The notes beneath the pieces are model-generated. The model did not search any database and had not been told where the DNA came from. It saw only the letters and a list, made by a program, of their open reading frames with translations. Positions 57,525-64,000 of a stretch of 64,000 nt of DNA are shown here, in pieces. The stretch's first letter is position 1. Each line of letters starts with the position of its first letter. The DNA is from Chelatococcus sambhunathii (GTDB taxonomy: Bacteria > Pseudomonadota > Alphaproteobacteria > Rhizobiales > Beijerinckiaceae), in NCBI RefSeq assembly GCF_001418005.1, contig NZ_LIOL01000005.1, positions 124,001 to 188,000 on the forward strand. The letters run 5' to 3'. Made by a program: the position numbers and the translations under genes.

Positions 57525-58322
57525 ATGCTGTCGCTGCGGGGCATTCTGCGCCTGTCGCTCATCGTGCCGGCGACGCTCGTCGGCATTCCGCTGCAGGCGC
57601 TCGCGGTCAGGCTCGACAGCCGGGCGGCGCGCCTCATCCCCCTCGTCTACCACCGCTTCATCTGCCGCGTTCTCGGCATCCGCATCAAGGTGGCGGGCCG
57701 GCCACCCAACGGCCGCGAGGCGGCCCTCATCCTCGCCAACCACATCTCGTGGCTCGATATTCCCGTCATCTCGACGCTGACGCCGCTCTCCTTCATCGCC
57801 AAGGCCGAGGTGAACGGCTGGCCGGTCGTCGGCCTGCTCGCCCGGCTGCAGCGCACGGTCTTCATCGACCGCACGCGCCGCAAGGCGACGGCGGCAACCA
57901 ATGTCGAGGTGGCGCACAGACTGCGCCGGGGCGATGCCATGGTGCTCTTCGCGGAGGGCACCACGGGCGACGGCTTGCGGATCCTGCCCTTCCGCTCCGC
58001 CCTCGTGGGGGCCGCGCGCGACGCCGTGACCGATGCCGAGGCGCCTGCGTCCGAGATCGTGCTACGGCCTCTTGCCATCACCTATGTCGGCCGCCACGGC
58101 CTGCCGCTCGGCCGCAACGAGCGGCCCGCCATTGCCTGGCACGGGGACATGGAGCTGGCGCCGCATCTTGCCGCGGTCGTCTCCGGAGCGCCGTTCGACG
58201 TGCGCATCACCTGGGGTGAGCCCATCGCCTTCAACGGCGGCACGGACCGCAAGGCGGCGACGAAAGCGGCCGAGGACGTGGTGCGCGCGGCGGCGCGGGC
58301 GGCGCGGGCAAGCGGCCCCTGA
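57525..58322 (+). CDS. 1-acyl-sn-glycerol-3-phosphate acyltransferase family protein (PlsC/OlsA-like)
   Basis: About 265 aa from ATG 57525, seven bases after the Fur-family stop. An N-terminal hydrophobic segment is followed by the acyltransferase motifs: H-X4-D in ANHISWLDIP (His73, Asp78), and FAEGTTGDGLRILPFRSAL as the EGT motif. It acylates a lysophospholipid, most likely lysophosphatidic acid; in rhizobia a close relative (OlsA) acylates lyso-ornithine lipid, so that is an alternative. The gene is conserved between fur and miaB in Hyphomicrobiales. Confidence 0.9.
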   Translation: MLSLRGILRLSLIVPATLVGIPLQALAVRLDSRAARLIPLVYHRFICRVLGIRIKVAGRPPNGREAALILANHISWLDIPVISTLTPLSFIAKAEVNGWPVVGLLARLQRTVFIDRTRRKATAATNVEVAHRLRRGDAMVLFAEGTTGDGLRILPFRSALVGAARDAVTDAEAPASEIVLRPLAITYVGRHGLPLGRNERPAIAWHGDMELAPHLAAVVSGAPFDVRITWGEPIAFNGGTDRKAATKAAEDVVRAAARAARASGP

Positions 58323-58434
58323 GGCCGCGGGTCACGTCATTCATCCGCCGTCTGCCGGGGCCAATCTTGCCTTGCCTATTCTCTCCGGAGGCGAGAAGCC
58401 TTAAACAGAGGGACGGGCCGGTCGGCCCGGAGCC

Positions 58435-59835
58435 TTGAGTCGAAAGCGGGTGACAGGCAGACACGTGAAGAAGGTTTTCGTCAAATCCTACGGCTGTCAG
58501 ATGAACGTCTACGATGCGGAGCGCATGGCGGACGCCCTGGCAGCCAAGGGCTATGTGGAGGCCCGAACGGCGGAGGACGCCGATCTGGTCATCCTCAATA
58601 CCTGCCACATCCGCGAAAAGGCCGCCGAAAAGGTCTATTCGGAGCTCGGCCGCCTGCGCGAGATGAAGAAGGAGCGAGCGACCGAGGGGCGCCAGACGCA
58701 GGTCGTCGTCGCCGGCTGCGTGGCCCAGGCCGAGGGTGGCGAGATTGTGCGCCGCGCGCCCGTCGTCGACCTCGTGGTCGGGCCGCAGAGCTATCATCGC
58801 CTGCCCGAGCTTCTCGCCGAGGCGAGCGCGCGCCCCGGCGTCGTCGACACGGAATTCCCGGCCGAGGAAAAGTTCGACCATCTGCCGGCCCCCGCACGGG
58901 AGAAGATCCGCGCCCGTGGCGTCTCGGCCTTCCTCACCGTGCAGGAGGGTTGCGACAAGTTCTGCACCTTTTGCGTCGTTCCCTACACGCGTGGCGCCGA
59001 GGTCTCCCGCCCCGTCGCCAAGATCCTCGCCGAGGCCGAGCGGCTCGCCGGGGCGGGTGTACGCGAGATCACCGTCATCGGCCAGAACGTCAACGCCTAT
59101 CACGGCGAGGGGCCGGACGGGCGCGACTGGACGCTCGGCATGCTGCTCGAACGCCTGGCCGAGGTGCCGGGGCTGGCCCGCCTCCGCTACACCACGAGCC
59201 ATCCGCGTGACATGGACGAGACGCTGATCGCCGCCCATCGCGACCTGCCGGCGCTGATGCCCTATCTCCACCTGCCGGTGCAGGCAGGATCCGACGCAAT
59301 CCTTGCCGCCATGAATCGCCGCCACACCGGCGACGAGTACCGGCGCATCATCGACGCCGTGCGCAAGGCACGGCCGGACATCGCGCTGTCGTCCGATTTT
59401 ATTGTGGGCTTTCCCGGCGAGAGCGACGCGGATTTCGAGGCCACCATGCGCCTCGTCGCCGACATCGGCTTCGCCAGCGCCTATTCCTTCAAGTACAGCC
59501 CGCGCCCCGGCACGCCGGCGGCGGAGATGGAGGGGCAGGTGCCCGAGCCCGTCAAGGCCGAGCGGCTCGCGCGCCTGCAGGCCGCTCTCGACGAGGACCG
59601 GCGCGCGTTCAACGCCGCGACCGTCGGGCGCACGGTCGATGTCCTCATCGAGCGGCCCGGGCGCCATGCCGGCCAGCTCGCCGGCAAGTCGCCCTATCTG
59701 CAGGCGGTGCAGCTCGAGACCGAGGGCCTCACCGTCGGCGACATCGTCCCGGTCGAGATCGTCGGGACGGCCCCCAACAGCCTGTTCGGCCGGCTCGCCG
59801 CCGGCCCGCCCGAGGAGAGGGCGAGCGCAGCCTAG
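58435..59835 (+). CDS. miaB: tRNA-2-methylthio-N6-dimethylallyladenosine synthase MiaB
   Basis: Up to 466 aa from TTG 58435; GTG 58450 and GTG 58465 ([14 protein letters not shown]) are alternatives. The N-terminal UPF0004 domain carries three Cys for an auxiliary cluster: [18 protein letters not shown] and VAGCVAQ. The radical SAM motif [15 protein letters not shown] is complete, [13 protein letters not shown] and [28 protein letters not shown] follow, and the C-terminal TRAM domain (about 395-450) ends near NSLFGRLA. It adds a methylthio group at A37. It needs Fe-S clusters, matching nfuA upstream. Confidence 0.95.
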   Translation: MSRKRVTGRHVKKVFVKSYGCQMNVYDAERMADALAAKGYVEARTAEDADLVILNTCHIREKAAEKVYSELGRLREMKKERATEGRQTQVVVAGCVAQAEGGEIVRRAPVVDLVVGPQSYHRLPELLAEASARPGVVDTEFPAEEKFDHLPAPAREKIRARGVSAFLTVQEGCDKFCTFCVVPYTRGAEVSRPVAKILAEAERLAGAGVREITVIGQNVNAYHGEGPDGRDWTLGMLLERLAEVPGLARLRYTTSHPRDMDETLIAAHRDLPALMPYLHLPVQAGSDAILAAMNRRHTGDEYRRIIDAVRKARPDIALSSDFIVGFPGESDADFEATMRLVADIGFASAYSFKYSPRPGTPAAEMEGQVPEPVKAERLARLQAALDEDRRAFNAATVGRTVDVLIERPGRHAGQLAGKSPYLQAVQLETEGLTVGDIVPVEIVGTAPNSLFGRLAAGPPEERASAA

Positions 59836-59853
59836 GACGCGAGGAGAACGAGC

Positions 59854-60897
59854 TTGAAGCCAGACGATGGTCTGCCGCAGCGTCAGGTGAAGGACAGGTC
59901 GCAGGCCTTTGGCGGCGGCCGCGATGCCCCGGAGATCAAGATCGCCTTCGAAGACAACCGACTCGCCAGCGTCGTCGCCGGCCAGTACGACCAGAACCTT
60001 GCCCATCTCGAGCGACGTCTCGGCGTGCTCGCCAACGCCAACGGCAACCACATCGTCATCCGCGGCACGAGCGAGGCGGCCGAGCAGGCGCGCCGCGTGC
60101 TGCAGAGCCTCTACGAGCGGGCGCGCGCCGGCGAGATCGTCTCCCTCGGCGACGTCGACGGCGCCATCGCCGAGAGCGCCCGCCAGGGCTCGCTCTTCCC
60201 GCCGGCGGATGAGGCACAGCAGCGCTCGACCTTCGAGCAGATTGCGACCCGCAAGCGCGGCGCCGTCAGGGCGCGGAACGCGGCGCAGGACGCCTATCTG
60301 CGCCTGCTGCGGCGCTGCGAGCTCGTCTTCGCCGAGGGGCCGGCCGGCACCGGCAAGACCTGGCTCGCCGTCGGCCATGCCGTCTCGCTCCTCGAGCAGG
60401 GCGTCGTCGAGCGGCTCGTCCTGTCGCGCCCGGCAGTGGAGGCAGGTGAGCGCCTTGGCTTCCTGCCCGGCGACATGCGCGAGAAGGTCGATCCGTACCT
60501 CAGGCCGGTCTACGATGCGCTCTACGACTTCATGGAGGCGCGCCATGTCGAGCGCGGCCTGTCCACCGGCGTCATCGAGATCGCGCCGCTCGCCTTCATG
60601 CGCGGGCGTACGCTCACCAATGCTGCGATCCTGCTCGACGAGGCGCAGAATTGCACGTCAATGCAGATGAAGATGTTCCTGACCCGCCTCGGCGAGGGCT
60701 CCCGCATGATCGTCACGGGCGACCCTTCGCAGATCGACCTGCCGCCCGGGCAAGTGTCGGGCCTCGTCGAGGCGGTGCGTATCCTCGACGGCGTCGAAGG
60801 TATCGGCCGCATCACCTTCAAGGAGGCGGATGTCGTACGGCACGAGCTCGTGCGGCGCATCGTCAAGGCTTATGACGAGGTCGGCCGGGGGATCTGA
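59854..60897 (+). CDS. PhoH-family ATPase
   Basis: 347 aa from TTG 59854, with GAGGAG seven bases upstream. The N-terminal part has a KH-like segment, EIKIAFEDNRLASVVAGQYDQNLAHLERRLGVLANANGNHIVIRG. The PhoH P-loop domain is LVFAEGPAGTGKTWLAVGHA (Walker A), AILLDEAQNCTSMQMKMFLTRLGEGSRMIVTGDPSQIDLP (Walker B to sensor). It probably acts in RNA metabolism; it lies in the conserved miaB-phoH-ybeY-corC-lnt string. ybeY starts two bases after its stop. Confidence 0.93.
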   Translation: MKPDDGLPQRQVKDRSQAFGGGRDAPEIKIAFEDNRLASVVAGQYDQNLAHLERRLGVLANANGNHIVIRGTSEAAEQARRVLQSLYERARAGEIVSLGDVDGAIAESARQGSLFPPADEAQQRSTFEQIATRKRGAVRARNAAQDAYLRLLRRCELVFAEGPAGTGKTWLAVGHAVSLLEQGVVERLVLSRPAVEAGERLGFLPGDMREKVDPYLRPVYDALYDFMEARHVERGLSTGVIEIAPLAFMRGRTLTNAAILLDEAQNCTSMQMKMFLTRLGEGSRMIVTGDPSQIDLPPGQVSGLVEAVRILDGVEGIGRITFKEADVVRHELVRRIVKAYDEVGRGI

Positions 60898-60899
60898 GC

Positions 60900-61391
60900 G
60901 TGAACGGCGCCCATATCGACATCGCCGTCGAAAGCGAGGGCTGGGACGAGTTGGCCGGCGCGGATGCGCTCGTGGCACGTGCGGCGCAGGCGACGCTCGA
61001 TGCCGGCGGGCGTCCGGTCGCGCCGGGCGCCGAGGTGAGCGTCGTCCTTGCGGACGACAAGACCGTGCGCGCGCTCAACGCCCGCTGGCGCGGCAAGGAC
61101 AAGGCGACGAACGTCCTGTCCTTCCCCGCCTGCCCCCCTCAACAACTGGCCTCGGCACCCCATATCGGCGATGTCATCATCGCCTACGAGACGACGCGGC
61201 GGGAGGCGGACGAGGAGGGCAAGACGCTGGCCGACCACCTTTCCCATCTCGTCGTGCATGGGATGCTGCATCTTCTCGGTTATGATCATGAGACCGATGG
61301 CGAGGCCGAGGAGATGGAAGGTCTCGAAATCCGCATTCTGGCGGGGCTCGGCATCGCCGATCCTTACGCCGGTGCGGCCTTGGGCGAGTGA
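60900..61391 (+). CDS. ybeY: Endoribonuclease YbeY (rRNA maturation)
   Basis: 163 aa from GTG 60900. The zinc site H3-X5-H is intact in HLVVHGMLHLLGYDHETDGEAEEME, at about 118-142. Other motifs are NARWRGKDKATNVLSFP and HIGDVIIAYETTRREADEEGKTLADHL. It matures the 16S rRNA 3' end and helps 70S ribosome quality control. It sits between phoH and corC in a conserved order. Confidence 0.95.
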   Translation: MNGAHIDIAVESEGWDELAGADALVARAAQATLDAGGRPVAPGAEVSVVLADDKTVRALNARWRGKDKATNVLSFPACPPQQLASAPHIGDVIIAYETTRREADEEGKTLADHLSHLVVHGMLHLLGYDHETDGEAEEMEGLEIRILAGLGIADPYAGAALGE

Positions 61392-61494
61392 AGGGTGGCG
61401 GGCCCGTTCCGCCCCAAAGTCGTTGTTTGTGCATGAAGCGCCTGCGACGGGGCCGCGGCCCTTGGCGTACATGCTCCTGGAGCCAAGAAGGACG

Positions 61495-62625
61495 ATGAGC
61501 GAGGATCGAAGTTCGAGCGAGGAAGCGAGGCCCGCTCCACAGGGGCGGGATGGAGAGCATGAAAGCTGGATAGAGCGGCTACTCACGGGCCTCAGACTGA
61601 AGGCCGGCCCCTCGATCCGCGAGGATCTCGCGGATGCGCTCGACACCAACCTGCCCGGCGGAGAATTCACGCCGATCGAGCGTTCCCTGCTCAAGAACGT
61701 CCTGTCGCTGCGCGAGTTGCGTGTCAACGACGTGATGGTGCCGCGCGCCGACATCGTCGCCGTGCAGGCTTCCGCGACCCTCGCGAGCGTGCTGCACCTC
61801 TTCCGCACGGCCGGCCATTCGCGCATTCCCGTCTACGGCGAGAATCTCGACGAGCCGCTCGGCATGGTGCACATCCGTGATTTCGTCGACTATATCGCCG
61901 CGCGAGCTGAGACGGCGGGTCGCGAGCGCCTGCGCCGGAATGTCGGCCGCGGCCGTGGCGATGCGCCGGTGGAGGTGCAGGCCCAGGCCGTGCGACTCGG
62001 CGTCGACCTCGAGGCCCCGCTCTCGCGCGCCAGCATCCTGCGCCCGGTGCTCTTCGTGCCGCCGTCCATGCCGGCCATGGACCTGCTCGTGAAGATGCAG
62101 ACGACGCGCACGCATATGGCCCTCGTCATCGACGAATATGGTGGCACCGATGGCCTCGTCTCGATGGAGGACATCGTTGAGATGATCGTGGGCGACATCG
62201 AGGACGAGCACGACGACGAGGAGGCCTCGCAGATCGTCGCCGACGGCGACGAACGCTGGATCATCGATGCGCGCGCCAGCCTCGAGGACGTCTCGGAGGC
62301 TCTCGGCGTCGAACTCGCCGACGCTGATATCGCCGAGGAGGTCGATACGCTCGGCGGCCTCATCGTCACCCTCGCCGGCCGCGTGCCGGTACGCGGCGAG
62401 CTTGTGCCGGGGCCCGAAGGCCTCGAATTCGAGATTCTCGATGCCGATCCGCGCCGCCTGAAAAAGATCCGCATCCACAAGGTCAGGACCGAGCCGGCCC
62501 TGGTGCGCCGCGCGGCCCGCAGGGCCGAGGGCGGGGCGGAAGAGGCGCCTGCGCCCGTGACGGAAGACAACGTGACTGCGGCGCGGGATGCGCTGGAGGA
62601 CCAGAAGCCGGGAGCCGCCGCTTGA
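61495..62625 (+). CDS. CorC/HlyC-family CBS-domain protein (stand-alone)
   Basis: About 376 aa from ATG 61495. After a polar N-terminus come two CBS domains: LRVNDVMVPRADIVAVQASATLASVLHLFRTAGHSRIPVYG, and a later one with MPAMDLLVKMQTTRTHMALVIDEYGGTDGLVSMEDIVEMIVGDIEDEHDDEE. The C-terminal CorC_HlyC (transporter-associated) domain covers about 250-330: DERWIIDARASLEDVSEALG and EEVDTLGGLIVTLAGRVPVRGE. There is no DUF21 membrane domain. It may modulate divalent-cation efflux. It overlaps lnt by TTGA. Confidence 0.92.
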   Translation: MSEDRSSSEEARPAPQGRDGEHESWIERLLTGLRLKAGPSIREDLADALDTNLPGGEFTPIERSLLKNVLSLRELRVNDVMVPRADIVAVQASATLASVLHLFRTAGHSRIPVYGENLDEPLGMVHIRDFVDYIAARAETAGRERLRRNVGRGRGDAPVEVQAQAVRLGVDLEAPLSRASILRPVLFVPPSMPAMDLLVKMQTTRTHMALVIDEYGGTDGLVSMEDIVEMIVGDIEDEHDDEEASQIVADGDERWIIDARASLEDVSEALGVELADADIAEEVDTLGGLIVTLAGRVPVRGELVPGPEGLEFEILDADPRRLKKIRIHKVRTEPALVRRAARRAEGGAEEAPAPVTEDNVTAARDALEDQKPGAAA

Positions 62626-64000
62626 CGCTCGCCGGCTTCGCGCGCGGCGTCGTCCTGTCCTGGGGATGGCGACGGCGCCTGACGGCCTTCGCCGCGGGGG
62701 GGCTCGCCGCCCTCGCCATGCCGCCTTTCGGGCTCTGGCCCGTGCTCGCCGTCAGCCTGCCGCTCGCCGTCTGGCTCATTGACGGGGCGGGTGGGCGCAC
62801 GCCGATGCGCACCGTGCTGGCGGCCGCGGCGACCGGCTGGTGGTTCGGCTTCGGCTATTTTCTCGCCGGCCTGTGGTGGCTCGGCGCCGCCTTCCTGGTG
62901 GAGGCGGACGAGTTCGCCTGGGCGTTGCCGCTCGGCGTCGTCGGCCTGCCCGCGGGGCTCGCCTTCTTCTATGCTCTCGGCTTCGGCCTCGCCCGGCTCA
63001 TCTGGTCTCCCGGCCCGGCGCGCATCCTCGCCCTCGCCACGGGCCTTGCCGTTGCCGAATGGCTGCGCGGCCACATCCTCACGGGCTTTCCCTGGAACAG
63101 CCTCGGCATGGCCCTCGGCCAGCAGCTGCACCTGGCGCAGGTGGCGTCCCTCGTCGGGCTCTACGGCCTGACGGTGCTTGCGGCGGCGATTCTCGCGGCA
63201 CCGGCGACCCTCGCCGACGACGGCGGGCACTGGCGTCGTGCGGGGCCGACGGTCGCCGGCCTGCTCGTCCTCGCCGCCATGGCCGGCTACGGATTGTGGC
63301 GGCTGCCCGGAAGCCCCTCACCGACCGTGCCGGGCGTTGCGTTGCGCATCATGCAGCCAAACCTGCCGCAGGATGCCAAGTTCCGTCCCGAGAACCGGGA
63401 GGCGATCCTCAACCGCTATCTTGCGCTCAGCGACAACGGGCCCGCCGTGCAGGGTGACGGCGTCGCGCCTGCCGGTGCGGCTCGGGGCATGGATGGCGTC
63501 ACCCATCTCGTCTGGCCCGAAAGCGCCTTTCCATTCCTTCTCGCGCGCGACCCCGATGCCCTTGGCGCCATCGCGGCGCTTCTGCCGCCCGGGGCTGTGC
63601 TCGTCACGGGCGCCGCGCGGGCGATGGAGCCGCTCCCCGGCGAGACGAGCCTGCGCTTCTTCAATGCGGTCCAGGTCGTCGACGACGAAGGCCGCATCAC
63701 CGGCATCTACGACAAGGTTCACCTTGTCCCCTTCGGCGAATACCTGCCGCTGGACGGGCTGCTGCGCCGTCTGGGCCTGCGCCAGTTCGTGCATGCGCCG
63801 GGCGGCTTCGAGGCCGGGCGCGAGCGAACCGTCCTGCCGGTGCCGGGCCTGCCGCCGGTGGCGGCGCTCATCTGCTACGAGGCGATCTTTCCGGGCGCGG
63901 TGGTGCCGCAGGACGGCACGCGTCCCGGCGTTCTGATCAATGTCACGAACGATGCCTGGTTCGGTGAGACGCCCGGCCCCTACCAGCACATGGCGCAAGC
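62622..64000 (+). CDS. lnt: Apolipoprotein N-acyltransferase (3' end beyond window)
   Basis: At least 459 codons from TTG 62622, with GGGAG seven bases upstream and a TTGA overlap with corC. The N-terminal part has about six membrane segments (residues about 15-215), including AMPPFGLWPVLAVSLPLAVWL and WLRGHILTGFPWNSLG. The nitrilase-like domain then shows the catalytic Glu in LVWPESAFPF, Lys in GIYDKVHLVPFGEYLP and Cys in ALICYEAIFPG, followed by NVTNDAWFGETPGPYQH. It N-acylates the lipoprotein Cys in the inner membrane. The gene runs off the right edge without a stop. Confidence 0.96.
   Translation, partial: MTLAGFARGVVLSWGWRRRLTAFAAGGLAALAMPPFGLWPVLAVSLPLAVWLIDGAGGRTPMRTVLAAAATGWWFGFGYFLAGLWWLGAAFLVEADEFAWALPLGVVGLPAGLAFFYALGFGLARLIWSPGPARILALATGLAVAEWLRGHILTGFPWNSLGMALGQQLHLAQVASLVGLYGLTVLAAAILAAPATLADDGGHWRRAGPTVAGLLVLAAMAGYGLWRLPGSPSPTVPGVALRIMQPNLPQDAKFRPENREAILNRYLALSDNGPAVQGDGVAPAGAARGMDGVTHLVWPESAFPFLLARDPDALGAIAALLPPGAVLVTGAARAMEPLPGETSLRFFNAVQVVDDEGRITGIYDKVHLVPFGEYLPLDGLLRRLGLRQFVHAPGGFEAGRERTVLPVPGLPPVAALICYEAIFPGAVVPQDGTRPGVLINVTNDAWFGETPGPYQHMAQ

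Overview
The window is a contiguous, GC-rich (roughly two-thirds G+C) stretch of an alphaproteobacterial main chromosome, most likely from the order Hyphomicrobiales (Rhizobiales). This rests on gene order: argJ / parvulin isomerase / secA; rho-mnmE-mnmG-rsmG-parA-parB facing holA-lptE-leuS; hemJ-hemE facing the pyruvate-dikinase regulator followed by maf-aroE-coaE-dnaQ and secB; hisB-DUF2628-hisH-hisA-hisF-hisE-coaA; hslV-GNAT-hslU; and nfuA-tsaB-rimI-fur-plsC-miaB-phoH-ybeY-corC-lnt. Almost everything is core housekeeping. I see no prophage, insertion sequence, CRISPR array, toxin-antitoxin or defence island, and no rRNA or tRNA gene.

Layout. 1-5640: arginine synthesis (argJ, cut by the window edge), a periplasmic parvulin foldase, secA and an AI-2E-type permease. 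5739-12461: an SLC13-type permease, a lipoprotein L,D-transpeptidase, accA, a methyltransferase and gloB with a cupin. 12474-16319: one metabolic module, a DapA-superfamily lyase plus a complete TRAP transporter (dctP, dctQ, dctM), which looks like the only accessory catabolic insert. 16503-19973: a cyclic-nucleotide-binding protein and an OmpR-type regulator, divergent from a second L,D-transpeptidase and a HAD phosphatase, then a PLP-binding YggS protein. 20206-24427: leuS, lptE, holA. 24434-35359: parB, parA, rsmG, mnmG, mnmE, (DUF255 thioredoxin-like protein), rho, hemJ and hemE. 35360-35804: a gene-free gap that I interpret as the chromosomal replication origin. 35805-44381: pyruvate-dikinase regulator, maf, aroE, coaE, dnaQ, secB, Tim44-like, mltA, Smr, XRE regulator, adenosine kinase. 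44502-49112: coaA and the histidine genes. 49327-54990: hslV, GNAT, hslU, murJ, trpS, usp. 55136-64000: nfuA through lnt, cut by the window edge.

The most interesting content is chromosomal rather than accessory. The hemE / dikinase-regulator gap carries an A+T-rich patch, two DnaA-box-like 9-mers and a full CtrA-type box (TTAA-N7-TTAAC). It is flanked by four parS-type centromere sites: two perfect 16-mers (one inside rsmG, one at the mnmG/mnmE boundary) and two copies of the same one-base variant (one inside coaE, one beside coaA), with parAB about 10 kb away. Genes on both sides mostly point away from the gap. A second CtrA-type box lies upstream of the first L,D-transpeptidase, and an Irr/ICE-like palindrome lies upstream of the NifU-family Fe-S scaffold gene. 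Non-ATG starts (TTG, GTG) with good Shine-Dalgarno spacing are frequent. All functions come from reading translated motifs and gene context; no database search was run.
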